Under the pieces are notes generated by a model that was not told the DNA's origin, searched no databases, and worked only from the letters and a program-made list of their open reading frames with translations. Made by a program: the position numbers and the translations under genes. A DNA stretch of 6,840 nucleotides from Brevundimonas sp. UBA4609 (lineage in GTDB: Bacteria > Pseudomonadota > Alphaproteobacteria > Caulobacterales > Caulobacteraceae), in the NCBI GenBank assembly GCA_002386585.1, contig DGIZ01000002.1, positions 1 through 6,840 of the forward strand. Direction: 5' to 3'. This document shows, piece by piece, positions 1-6,809 of the stretch (position 1 is its first letter; each line of letters opens with the position of its first letter).

Positions 1-48
1 GCCCAGCAGGGCGCGGCGGCCGGCCTCCTTGGCCTCGCCCTGCTGGGC
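1..48. repeat. Perfect 13-bp inverted repeat inside the priming-enzyme gene
   Basis: GCCCAGCAGGGCG at 1-13 is the exact reverse complement of 36-48, with 22 bases between. The loop itself contains GGCC-TCCTT-GGCC, so a nested GC-rich hairpin is possible. It lies in codons for a hydrophobic Ala/Gly/Leu stretch. The left arm starts at the first base of the window, so it may be longer. Leu-Leu-Gly and Ala-Gln-Gln codons in such GC-rich DNA could create it by chance. Confidence 0.5.
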
Positions 49-1152
49 GGCGAAGCGCCGCTGGCGGAATACGGCTGGTGGGCGATCGCCTCGGCGGTGC
101 TGCTGACCGGTCTGCACACCATCTGGCGGATGCTGGTGGCGCAGTGGAGAAGCCGCGGCGACCTGACCCCCAATGTCGTCGTGGTCGGCGCCACGCGTCA
201 CGCAGAGGCCCTGATCCGCGAGGCGCTGGATCGTCGCGACCTGAATATCCTGGGCGTCTTCGATGATCGCCTGGCCCGCACGCCCGACGCCCTGGCCGGG
301 GTCCCGGTGCTGGGCGGGACCGACGCCCTGATGGAGCACCGGCTGACGCCCTATATCGACCGCGTCATCCTGGCCATCGATCCCAAGGCCGAAGCGCGGG
401 TCCGCGCCCTGACGCATCGGCTGGAGACCCTGCCCATCCCCCTGACCATGCTGGTCGATCCCAGGGGCGCGGCCCAGCGGAACGAGGCGCTGGAGAAGCT
501 GGCCTCGGCCTCCCTGCCCCTGCTGGGCGGCGCGGTGGACGGCGAGCGGCGCGCCTTCAACAAGCGCATCCTAGACATCATCCTGTCGACCCTGGCCCTG
601 GTCGTGCTCAGCCCCGCGCTGTTCCTGATCGGTCTGGCCGTGCGGATGGACAGCAAGGGTCCGGCCCTGTTCCGCCAGCGCCGCCACGGCTTCAACCAGG
701 AAGAGATCGTGGTGTGGAAGTTCCGCACCATGCGTCAGGAAGCCTCCGACGCCACCGCCAGCCGCCAGGTCACGGCCGACGACGACCGGGTGACGCGTCT
801 GGGAAAATTCCTGCGCGCCACCAGCCTGGACGAACTGCCCCAACTGGTGAACGTGCTGTGCGGCGAGATGTCCCTGGTCGGGCCGCGCCCGCACGCCATC
901 GGCATGAAGACCGGCGACGCCGAGTCGGCGCGCCTGGTCGCCGAATACGCCCACCGCCACCGCATCAAGCCCGGCATGACCGGCTGGGCCGCCATCAAGG
1001 GCTCGCGCGGGCCGCTGCATACGGCGGATGAAGTGCGTCGCCGCGTGCAGCTCGACATCGAATACATCGAGCGCCAGTCCTTCTGGCTGGACCTGTGGAT
1101 CATCGCCGTGACCGTTCCCGTGCTGCTGGGCGACCGGATGGCCGTGCGCTGA
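1..1152 (+). CDS. hfsE: Priming undecaprenyl-phosphate sugar-1-phosphate transferase, HfsE-like (5' partial)
   Basis: This is a polyisoprenyl-phosphate hexose-1-phosphate transferase, the inner-membrane enzyme that starts a lipid-linked repeat unit. The frame is open from base 1, so the 383 visible residues are the C-terminal part; family members with this architecture usually have about 450-520 residues, and the missing part would hold most of the N-terminal membrane helices. The GTG at 97 is in frame but lies inside a hydrophobic segment and is probably not the start. Visible in order: hydrophobic segments (about residues 5-16 and 26-45), a nucleotide-fold 'CoA-binding-like' domain opening with NVVVVGA near residue 58, then the bacterial sugar transferase domain from about residue 186 with its membrane hairpin, a WKFRTMR motif, the Asp-Glu catalytic pair in LDELPQ (D277, E278), SLVGPRPH (291-298) and KPGMTGW. 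All key motifs are intact. The stop overlaps the next ATG. In Caulobacter this role belongs to HfsE and its paralogues PssY and PssZ. The enzyme class is very secure; the hfsE name is inferred from the neighbours. Confidence 0.9.
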   Translation, partial: AQQGAAAGLLGLALLGGEAPLAEYGWWAIASAVLLTGLHTIWRMLVAQWRSRGDLTPNVVVVGATRHAEALIREALDRRDLNILGVFDDRLARTPDALAGVPVLGGTDALMEHRLTPYIDRVILAIDPKAEARVRALTHRLETLPIPLTMLVDPRGAAQRNEALEKLASASLPLLGGAVDGERRAFNKRILDIILSTLALVVLSPALFLIGLAVRMDSKGPALFRQRRHGFNQEEIVVWKFRTMRQEASDATASRQVTADDDRVTRLGKFLRATSLDELPQLVNVLCGEMSLVGPRPHAIGMKTGDAESARLVAEYAHRHRIKPGMTGWAAIKGSRGPLHTADEVRRRVQLDIEYIERQSFWLDLWIIAVTVPVLLGDRMAVR

Positions 1153-2603
1153 TGTTCTGGAGGGGGGTGTTCGGCTACCTGCCGGCCAATATCGTGCAGG
1201 GCGTGGTCGGATTTCTGACCATCATCATCTTCACGCGCCTGTTGTCGCCCGAGGATTTCGGGCGCTACGCGCTGGCCTATTCGGTGCTGACGCTGGCCCA
1301 TGTGGCGACGTTCAGCTGGCTGGAAGCCTCCATGGCCCGCTTCTGGGCGGCCCAGTCCGACGAGGCGCAGATGGCCGGGCATTTCGCCAGCCTGTATCGC
1401 GCCGCCTTCCTGATCACCGCCGTCTTCACGCCCGTCGCCGGGTTGTTGGTGTGGCTGTGGCCCATGCCGGACAGCTTCCGCCTGCCGCTGGCCGTGGCGC
1501 TGGCGGGGATTCCCGTGCGCTGCTTCCTGAAGCTGGCGCAGGAGCGGTTCCGCGCCGCGGGCGAGGTCGGTCCCGCCGCCGCCATCGACATCTGGAGCGC
1601 GGTCGCAGGGCTGGCCTTCGGCGTCGGTCTGGCCCTGCTGGGCCTGGGGGCCGAGGCGCCGCTGGCGGGGATGCTGCTGGCGCCGCTGGCGGCCCTGCCC
1701 TTCGTTCTTCCCGCCGAACTGCGCGAGGCGCGGCGCGGGCGGCTGGATCGCGAGCGTCTGAAGGCCTACGCCGTCTACGGCTATCCCATCGCTGTCGGCC
1801 TGGGGCTGACGGTGGTGCTGGCCTCGACCGACCGCTTCCTGCTGGCCCTGTTCATGAACGAGGCGGCGGTCGGCGCCTATCACGCGGCCTACAGCATCGC
1901 CAACCGGACGCTGGACGTCATGTTCGTCTGGCTGGGCGCGGCTGGCGCCCCGGCTCTGGTCATGGCGCTGGAGCGCGGCGGGCGCGAGGATCTGCAAACC
2001 GCCGCGAGGGAGCAGGCCTCGACCCTGGTGCTGATCGGCCTGCCCGCCGCCGTGGGCGTGGCCCTGGTCGCGCGGCCGCTGGCGGAGTTCATGATCGGCG
2101 AAGACCTGCGCACGGTCGCCGCCTCGGTCACGCCGTGGGTGGCGCTGGGCGCCTTCCTGTCGGGCATGACGACCTATTATTTCGGGCAGGCCTTCACCCT
2201 GGGACGCCGCACCGGCTGGCTGTTGCTGGCCATGAGCATTCCGGCGGGCAGCAACATCGTCCTGAACGTCCTGCTGATCCCGCGCTTCGGCGTCATGGGC
2301 GCGGCCTGGGCGACGGCGATCAGCTTTGCGCTGGGTCTGGCCGCCTCCATGACCATCGGGCGGCGCATCCTGCCCCTGCCCGTGCCGTGGAACGCGCTGG
2401 CGCGCTGCGGTCTGGCCGCCGCCGTCATGGCGGGCGTCGTGATGATGCTGCCGGCCATCGGCGGGTTCGCCGAACTGATGATGGACGCCGGCGTGGGCGT
2501 GATCGTCTACGGCGTGGTCGCCTACGCCCTGAACGCGGCCGGAGTGCGCGATCTGAGCGTGCGGCTGAAAGCCTTCCTGCGCGCACGGAGGCAGGCGGCA
2601 TGA
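1152..2603 (+). CDS. hfsF: Polysaccharide flippase of the Wzx / MATE-like family, HfsF-like
   Basis: This 483-residue integral membrane protein probably moves undecaprenyl-linked repeat units from the cytoplasmic to the periplasmic face of the inner membrane. It is hydrophobic almost throughout, with roughly 12-14 predicted helices broken by short basic loops such as the one near [13 protein letters not shown]. Two features typical of Wzx-type flippases are visible: an N-terminal helix followed by [13 protein letters not shown], and the late [15 protein letters not shown] segment. Length is normal for the family. The ATG at 1152 overlaps the preceding stop (TGATG), so translation is probably coupled. 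An in-frame ATG at 1095 lies deep in the upstream gene and would add 19 basic residues, so it was not used. No strong ribosome site precedes 1152; a GGAGG-like run falls inside codons 3-6 instead and looks coincidental. The class is secure; the name HfsF comes from gene order (priming enzyme, flippase, glycosyltransferase). Confidence 0.88.
   Translation: MFWRGVFGYLPANIVQGVVGFLTIIIFTRLLSPEDFGRYALAYSVLTLAHVATFSWLEASMARFWAAQSDEAQMAGHFASLYRAAFLITAVFTPVAGLLVWLWPMPDSFRLPLAVALAGIPVRCFLKLAQERFRAAGEVGPAAAIDIWSAVAGLAFGVGLALLGLGAEAPLAGMLLAPLAALPFVLPAELREARRGRLDRERLKAYAVYGYPIAVGLGLTVVLASTDRFLLALFMNEAAVGAYHAAYSIANRTLDVMFVWLGAAGAPALVMALERGGREDLQTAAREQASTLVLIGLPAAVGVALVARPLAEFMIGEDLRTVAASVTPWVALGAFLSGMTTYYFGQAFTLGRRTGWLLLAMSIPAGSNIVLNVLLIPRFGVMGAAWATAISFALGLAASMTIGRRILPLPVPWNALARCGLAAAVMAGVVMMLPAIGGFAELMMDAGVGVIVYGVVAYALNAAGVRDLSVRLKAFLRARRQAA
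2587..2591 (+). promoter_or_regulatory. Ribosome binding site of the HfsG-like gene
   Basis: GGAGG lies 8 bases before the ATG at 2600, inside the last codons of the flippase gene. It supports 2600 as the true start over the long in-frame extension reaching back to 1451, which would overlap the flippase almost entirely. Confidence 0.75.
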
Positions 2604-3535
2604 GTGAGGCTCTTCACCACGACAGCTCCGCATGGGCCGAGGCGCAACCGATCCTGTCGGTGCTGATCCCCTTCCTGCGCGACGATCCCACAGACCTGTT
2701 GCAGCGGCTCGACGCCGAGACGCCGGCGCTGGCCGGACAGGCCGAACTGATCGTTCTGGACGACGGCACCAGGGACGCCGCACTGACCGCCCGCCTGAGC
2801 GCCCTGATCGACGGCATGGCCCTGCCCGTGCGGCTGATCTCGCTCAGCGCCAATCAAGGACGCTCGGAAGGCCGCAACCGCCTGGCGCAGGCTGCGCGCG
2901 GTCAGGCCTTCCTGTTCCTGGACAGCGACATGAGGCCCGACCATCCGGGCTTCCTGAAGACGTGGGTCGATCTGGCGCGCGACGTGCGTCCGGCTGTGGC
3001 CTTTGGCGGCTTCTCCCTGTTGCAGGCGCCGCAGGACGCACGCTTCGCCGTCCATCGCCACATGGCGGCCCGGTCCGACTGCATCCCCGCCGTCCAGCGC
3101 GCCGATCAGCCCGAGAAATACGTCTTCACCTCCAATCTGCTGGTCCGCCGCGACGTCTTCGATACGGAGACCTTTGATTCCGGCTTCAGCGGCTGGGGCT
3201 GGGAAGACGTCGAGTGGGCCATGCGCGTCTCGCGCCGGTTCGAGGTCGTGCATCTGGACAACCCCGCCACCCACATGGGTCTGGACACGGTCGAGGCCCT
3301 GGCCGCCAAATACGAACAATCGGCGCCAAACTTCGCCCGCGTCGTGGCCCGCCATCCCGACTTCGTGTCGGCCTATCCCAGCTATCGCGTCGCCAGGGCG
3401 TTGAAAGCCGTGCCGGGGTTGAAAGCGCTGCGCCCGCTGATCAAGACCGCCGCCTGCGCGCCGATCCTGCCGACCGGCCTGCGCGCCTTCGCCCTGCGGC
3501 TGTATCGCGCGGCCCTCTATGCGGAGGCAATATGA
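2600..3535 (+). CDS. hfsG: Family 2 glycosyltransferase, HfsG-like
   Basis: This 311-residue cytoplasmic or membrane-associated GT-A enzyme probably adds a sugar to the growing lipid-linked repeat unit. The N-terminal Rossmann-like core starts at [11 protein letters not shown] (18-28), continues through [11 protein letters not shown] (49-59) and a GRSEGRN acceptor/donor loop (87-93), and reaches the metal-binding DSD motif at 108-110 in [10 protein letters not shown]. The C-terminal half carries [10 protein letters not shown] (197-206), the galactosyltransferase-like C-terminal motif whose E202-D203 would supply the catalytic base. No transmembrane helix is obvious. The ATG at 2600 overlaps the flippase stop (ATGA) and has a good GGAGG site 8 bases upstream. 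Length and position match Caulobacter HfsG, which is needed for holdfast synthesis and is linked to GlcNAc addition. The glycosyltransferase class is secure; the sugar specificity cannot be read from the sequence. Confidence 0.88.
   Translation: MSEALHHDSSAWAEAQPILSVLIPFLRDDPTDLLQRLDAETPALAGQAELIVLDDGTRDAALTARLSALIDGMALPVRLISLSANQGRSEGRNRLAQAARGQAFLFLDSDMRPDHPGFLKTWVDLARDVRPAVAFGGFSLLQAPQDARFAVHRHMAARSDCIPAVQRADQPEKYVFTSNLLVRRDVFDTETFDSGFSGWGWEDVEWAMRVSRRFEVVHLDNPATHMGLDTVEALAAKYEQSAPNFARVVARHPDFVSAYPSYRVARALKAVPGLKALRPLIKTAACAPILPTGLRAFALRLYRAALYAEAI
3523..3527 (+). promoter_or_regulatory. Ribosome binding site of the second glycosyltransferase
   Basis: GGAGG lies 4 bases before the ATG at 3532, within the last codons of the HfsG-like gene. 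It supports a start at 3532 with an ATGA overlap rather than the in-frame ATG at 3214 far inside the previous gene. The spacing is slightly short. Confidence 0.65.
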
Positions 3536-4485
3536 GCGCGCCCGACGTCGCCGTCGTCATCCCCACCATGCAGCGCCTGGACAGCCTGACGCGGGCCCTG
3601 CGCTCGGTCTTCGCTCAGGAAGACGTGACGGCGCGCCTGCGCGAGATCGTCGTCGTCGACAACGACCCCGAGGCCAGTTCGCGCGAAACGGTCGAGGCTC
3701 TGCGGCCCGAAGCACCTGTGCCGCTGATCTGGACCCATGCGCCACGCCCCGGCGTCGCCACCGCACGCAACACCGGACTGGCCGCCACCTCCGCGCCCCT
3801 GATCGCCTTCCTTGACGATGACGAGGCCGCATCAACCGGCTGGCTGGCCGCCTTGCTGAGCGCGCAGGAAGCGAGCGGCGCCGACGCCGTCTTCGGCCCC
3901 ATTCGCGGGCGCGTGCCCGAGGGGACCGGCTGGACCACGCCCTATCTGGAGCGTTTCTTCGGCCGCCAGGGACCAGACCGCGACGGCGTGCTGGATCACG
4001 CCCACGGTTGCGGCAACTCCCTGCTGGTGCGGGCCACGGCCCTGCCCGGCGACCAGCCTTTCCACGTCGGATCGGATCAGATCGGCGGCGAGGACGACGT
4101 GCTGTTCGCCGCCCTTGAGGCGCGCGGCGGCCGCTTCGGGTGGGCCGCCGGCGCCTGGGTGGACGAGTTCGCCCCGCCGCATCGCGCCACCCTGCGCTAC
4201 GCCCTGACGCGCGCCTTCGCCTATGGGCAGGGACCGAGCCAGACCGCCGCCGAGGCGAAGAACTGGCCCGGCGTGGCGCGTTGGATGGCCGTCGGCGCGG
4301 CGCAGACGACGGTCTGGGGCGCGGCGACGCTGGCCCTCAGCCTGATCGGCCACCCCAGGCGCGCCGACATGGCCGACCGCACGGCGCGGGGGCTGGGCAA
4401 GCTGTTCTGGATGAAGGGCTTCGAACCGCAGTTCTACGGTCAACGCGAGCTGGACCGACTGCAACGGGCGGCGGGACGGACCTGA
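3532..4485 (+). CDS. Second family 2 glycosyltransferase of the cluster
   Basis: This is a 317-residue GT-A fold glycosyltransferase. The core begins at DVAVVIPTMQRLDSL (5-19), then EIVVVDNDP (39-47), the GVATARNTGL loop (74-83) and the metal-binding motif FLDDDE with DDD at 95-97. The C-terminal part has GGEDDVLF (185-192), where E187 and D188 fit the catalytic base position, and a moderately hydrophobic stretch near 250-272 that may rest on the membrane. It shares fold and motif order with the HfsG-like protein but is clearly divergent, so it is not a recent tandem copy. The start overlaps the preceding stop (ATGA) with GGAGG upstream, making it the last gene of the rightward operon. It probably adds a further sugar of the same repeat unit. 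In Caulobacter crescentus, other holdfast family 2 enzymes (HfsJ, HfsL) are encoded away from the main cluster; this gene may be one of these or lineage-specific. I therefore give no symbol. Confidence 0.86.
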   Translation: MSAPDVAVVIPTMQRLDSLTRALRSVFAQEDVTARLREIVVVDNDPEASSRETVEALRPEAPVPLIWTHAPRPGVATARNTGLAATSAPLIAFLDDDEAASTGWLAALLSAQEASGADAVFGPIRGRVPEGTGWTTPYLERFFGRQGPDRDGVLDHAHGCGNSLLVRATALPGDQPFHVGSDQIGGEDDVLFAALEARGGRFGWAAGAWVDEFAPPHRATLRYALTRAFAYGQGPSQTAAEAKNWPGVARWMAVGAAQTTVWGAATLALSLIGHPRRADMADRTARGLGKLFWMKGFEPQFYGQRELDRLQRAAGRT

Positions 4486-4491
4486 CGCGCC

Positions 4492-5193
4492 CTAGCCGAT
4501 GAACCGCTTGAGCAAGGCGGGCGGCTTCCACCTGGCCCGGTTCATTACCACCCCGGCGATGCGGCCGCCCTGGGCGTCGATCTCGTCGCGCAGGGCGACG
4601 GGTCCGGCGGCGTCGGTCGTCTCCGCCGCAACCACCAGGACGGTGGCGTCGGCCAGCGGCGCCAGGGTCAGGATCATGTCGCTGCGATCGGCCGCCGGGG
4701 CGTCGATGACGATGGTGTCGGCGTGGGCGCGCAGGCGCGTCCAGTAGCGCGGATCATTGACCGCCTCGGCCCGCTGACCTGCGCGCAGGACCTCATTGTG
4801 AAAACGCGTGACATAGAGACGGCCGCCCAGACAGGCCTTGGCCGTCATCAGCCGCCCCGGCGCCACGGCGCGCCCGTCGCGACCGCGCATCGGCGGCGCC
4901 ACCGTGAAGAAGGCCGAGCCGTCCGGAGAGGCCTGGACCGCAGGTCCCAGCCGCCCGAAGCGATCGGGCTGGGCCTCCACCTGCTCCATCTGCGCCTGTT
5001 GCGTCAGATCGCCGTCCACCAGCCAGGCCGGGCGACGGCCGCGCACGGCCGCCATGCGGGCGAACTCGCGCGCCACGGTCGAGACGCCCTCGCCCGTCTG
5101 GGCGGCGGCGAACAGGATCACGCGGCCGCGATGAGCCGGCGCTGGCCCCAGCGCCGCCCACAGTCCCGCCATTTCCGTCGTCAGATCGACCAT
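4492..5193 (-). CDS. hfsB: BY-kinase-fold P-loop protein without kinase signatures, HfsB-like
   Basis: This 233-residue soluble protein has the P-loop fold of the cytoplasmic half of bacterial tyrosine kinases (Wzc, CpsD) and probably partners the HfsA-like chain-length regulator. VILFAAAQ leads into a deviant Walker A, GEGVST (34-39), where the usual lysine is V37. Walker A' is LVDGD (58-62, with D60 and D62) and Walker B is IVIDAP (161-166, D164). The C-terminus ends in LLKRFIG and has no tyrosine cluster; the only tyrosines are Y127 and Y150. Autophosphorylation in the usual way is therefore unlikely, as expected for a non-kinase chain-length accessory. The ATG at 5193 was chosen because it is the first start codon upstream of the conserved fold; the reading frame extends to 5352 but that part lies in the HfsA gene. 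The ribosome site is poor (AAGGG about 17 bases upstream). It follows the HfsA-like gene by 47 bases and ends 6 bases from the convergent glycosyltransferase gene. Confidence 0.82.
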   Translation of the reverse strand: MVDLTTEMAGLWAALGPAPAHRGRVILFAAAQTGEGVSTVAREFARMAAVRGRRPAWLVDGDLTQQAQMEQVEAQPDRFGRLGPAVQASPDGSAFFTVAPPMRGRDGRAVAPGRLMTAKACLGGRLYVTRFHNEVLRAGQRAEAVNDPRYWTRLRAHADTIVIDAPAADRSDMILTLAPLADATVLVVAAETTDAAGPVALRDEIDAQGGRIAGVVMNRARWKPPALLKRFIG

Positions 5194-5240
5194 GCGAATC
5201 GTTACGTGCGCCCTTCGTTCCAGCCTAGCACGCGCAGGGC

Positions 5241-6683
5241 TCAGGCGCTCTTGGCGGGCGCCACGGCCAGGACCGGCGCCTGCAGCGTGCGGCTGAGCGT
5301 GGCCGGCATGACGAAGCCCCGGCGGAGGAAGACCCGCAGTAGGCCCACGCACAGGGCCGTGAACCCGGCGAAAGCCAGGACGGCGATCATCAGGGGGAAA
5401 CGCAGGCTCTTGCCCTTCGACGGCGGCTGGGCGCGTTCGATGACGGTGACGTTGTCGGCGCCCGCCTTGACCAGTTCGTTGTCGGCGCGGCTCTGGGTCT
5501 CGCGCTGCTGGAACTCGCGGATCGAGGCGGTCAGCACCTCCCGGTTTCCGGCCAGGGTCGAGTTGCGCGACTCCAGCTCGGTCAGTCGCGTCTGACGCGC
5601 GCGCAGATCGCCCAGCTGGCGGTCCAGAACCGCCAGGCGGGCGGCCAGGGAGTCCCGTTCGGCCTGGGCGTTGATGCGGGTGGTCTCCAGCTCGACCCAG
5701 ACGGGGTTGGGGCCGGTGCGGACCTCCTTGGCCCCGACAGCCGTGCCGGAGCCGACATAGGCCTGAAGCTGGGCGATCTTGGACTCGATCTCGCGCACCG
5801 GCTGGGCGTCGGGCTGATAGCGGGCCAGCAGGCTCTCCCGCTCGGTGCGCAGCTGCAAGATCAGATCCTGGGCCGAAACGTTCAGATCCTGATACAGGGC
5901 CACCTCGGCCGGCGTGCGCGCCAACTGGGCCGCCAGGGTCGCCAGACGCTGCGAGGCCTGCTGCAGCTGGGCCTGAACGCCCATCCGCTCGGTGAAGACG
6001 GACTGATAGCTGTTGGCGACCGTGGACTTGGCCGTGGCGAAATCGCCGATGGCGTTGGTGCGCAGGAACTCTTCATAGGCGCGATCCGCGTCGGCCAGCT
6101 CCTGCTCGAAGGTCTGGCGCTGGGTGCGGATGGCCGAGGTCGCGCGGTCCTGGAAGACCTCGCGTCGATAGGTCAGATACTGGTCGATCACCGTGTTCAG
6201 TACCCGCGCCGACTTGGCCGGATCACCGCTCTTGTAGCTCAGGCCCACGACCGGGCTGAGCGGCGTGACCTCGACGCCGAGCCCCGCAGCCACCGAACGG
6301 ATGGCCGCCGCTTCCTGACGCGCCGGGCTCTCGGTCGAAGGGACCCCGCCCTGGAAGCTCTCGACGCCCAGGGCGCGCACCACGCGGCGCTTGACCTCAA
6401 GACTGTTGAGGATGGCGGCCTCGGACTGGGCCACTTCGCTGGCCGAAGGCGGCATGGCGCGCTCGCCCATGCCCACGCGCGGCTGATAGACGTATTCCTG
6501 TCCCACCCCGACAAACAGGCTGGCGCCGGCCGTGTAGGTCTTCTTCATCGTCATGACGAACGCCGCGCCGAGAGCGGCGATCACCAGGAAGATCACGATC
6601 ATCAGCACCAGCTCGCGGAACAGCAGGGCCACGACGTCGACGACGCCGTAACGGGGACGGGCTGCTGCGAGGGAGGAACGCAT
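5241..6683 (-). CDS. hfsA: Wzz/GumC-type polysaccharide chain-length and export protein, HfsA-like
   Basis: This 480-residue inner-membrane polysaccharide co-polymerase has two membrane helices (about 25-46 and 430-449) flanking a large periplasmic domain. The start YTAGASLFVG just after the first helix is typical of Wzz proteins. The middle (about 185-400) is rich in Gln, Glu, Arg and Ala with heptad-like spacing, consistent with long coiled coils. A proline-containing QPPSKGK motif (419-425) precedes the second helix, as in Wzc and GumC. After it a short cytoplasmic tail contains APVLAVAP, resembling the linker that leads into the kinase domain of one-chain BY-kinases, and then stops; the P-loop part is the next gene. 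The ATG at 6683 is preferred. A GTG at 6734 would add 17 residues of unlikely character and lies inside the direct repeat of the regulatory region. No strong ribosome site is seen (GAGAAA about 12 bases upstream). Family certain; the HfsA name follows from the split with HfsB. Confidence 0.88.
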   Translation of the reverse strand: MRSSLAAARPRYGVVDVVALLFRELVLMIVIFLVIAALGAAFVMTMKKTYTAGASLFVGVGQEYVYQPRVGMGERAMPPSASEVAQSEAAILNSLEVKRRVVRALGVESFQGGVPSTESPARQEAAAIRSVAAGLGVEVTPLSPVVGLSYKSGDPAKSARVLNTVIDQYLTYRREVFQDRATSAIRTQRQTFEQELADADRAYEEFLRTNAIGDFATAKSTVANSYQSVFTERMGVQAQLQQASQRLATLAAQLARTPAEVALYQDLNVSAQDLILQLRTERESLLARYQPDAQPVREIESKIAQLQAYVGSGTAVGAKEVRTGPNPVWVELETTRINAQAERDSLAARLAVLDRQLGDLRARQTRLTELESRNSTLAGNREVLTASIREFQQRETQSRADNELVKAGADNVTVIERAQPPSKGKSLRFPLMIAVLAFAGFTALCVGLLRVFLRRGFVMPATLSRTLQAPVLAVAPAKSA

Positions 6684-6730
6684 AAAAGGCGAATTTCTCG
6701 GTCGATGACTGTTGTGCGCCACACTGAGGG

Positions 6731-6751
6731 CCACGCGTTAACCACGCGTTA
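6731..6751. repeat. 10-bp tandem direct repeat with 11-bp period
   Basis: CCACGCGTTA occurs exactly at 6731-6740 and again at 6742-6751, separated by one A. The 11-base period is about one helical turn, so a protein bound to both copies would sit on the same DNA face. It lies in the middle of the divergent gap and overlaps the CtrA-type box. Confidence 0.85.
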
Positions 6752-6752
6752 C
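6738..6752. promoter_or_regulatory. Candidate CtrA binding site (TTAA-N7-TTAC)
   Basis: TTAA at 6738-6741, seven bases, then TTAC at 6749-6752 matches the full-length Caulobacterales CtrA consensus TTAA-N7-TTAA at 7 of 8 specified positions. CtrA is the master cell-cycle response regulator of this order. The centre is about 62 bases before the hfsA ATG and about 65 bases before the rightward ATG, so either side or both could be controlled. Binding is inferred from sequence only. Confidence 0.6.
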
Positions 6753-6767
6753 CTATAAGCCGTCAGC

Positions 6768-6796
6768 TTGACAGAAGACGACATTTCTCCGCCTGG
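6768..6796 (+). promoter_or_regulatory. Possible housekeeping promoter for the rightward gene
   Basis: TTGACA at 6768-6773 is a perfect -35 hexamer reading rightward. No convincing -10 follows; the best match to the Caulobacter-type -10 is GCCTGGAC at 6791-6798, at 5 of 8 positions. If used, transcription would begin within a few bases of the ATG at 6810, giving a nearly leaderless message, which agrees with the lack of a ribosome site there. Confidence 0.25.
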
Positions 6797-6809
6797 ACCG
6801 TCCCCGACC

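Larger units (their letters stand above)
6684..6809. promoter_or_regulatory. Divergent promoter region between the HfsA-like gene and the next rightward gene
   Basis: This 126-base gap is the only sizeable non-coding stretch in the window and separates two genes reading away from each other. It includes A/T-richer patches (6684-6700, 6738-6758) unlike the surrounding coding sequence. It holds a direct repeat, a CtrA-type box, a TATAAG hexamer at 6754-6759 and a TTGACA hexamer at 6768-6773. It must carry promoters for the minus-strand hfsA-hfsB pair and, if 6810 is a true start, for the rightward gene. Confidence 0.7.

Noticed and set aside
519..532. Second copy of the CTGCTGGGCGGCG string seen near position 41
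   Set aside because: Both copies encode Leu-Leu-Gly-Gly with preferred codons; this looks like codon bias, not a dispersed repeat.
735..2783. A 682-codon open frame on the minus strand across the priming enzyme, flippase and start of the hfsG-like gene
   Set aside because: It is antisense to three genes with clear motifs, and its translation is low-complexity, rich in Arg, Gln, His and Gly with no recognisable domain. Such frames arise from strong G/C third-position bias, which removes antisense stop codons.
2522..3355. A 277-codon minus-strand open frame opposite the hfsG-like gene
   Set aside because: The opposite strand carries intact glycosyltransferase motifs in order, and this frame shows none of its own.
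4503..4524. Imperfect hairpin (CCGCTT ... AAGGCGG) as a terminator for the rightward operon
   Set aside because: The stem is short and bulged, there is no T run, and it lies in the coding sequence of the convergent gene.
5196..5200. GAATC, a CcrM methylation site, just before the hfsB-like start
   Set aside because: GANTC also occurs inside coding sequence here (for example 3176-3180), so a single site in a 47-base gap is no evidence of methylation-controlled expression.
4723..5595. A 290-codon plus-strand open frame across the hfsB- and hfsA-like genes
   Set aside because: It is antisense to two well-supported genes, Arg/Ala-rich, without domain features or a promoter.
6754..6759. TATAAG as a rightward -10 element
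   Set aside because: No -35 lies at a suitable distance (6731-6736 is CCACGC), and the CtrA-type box ends only one base before it, so binding there would block rather than assist. It may simply be part of the A/T-rich gap.
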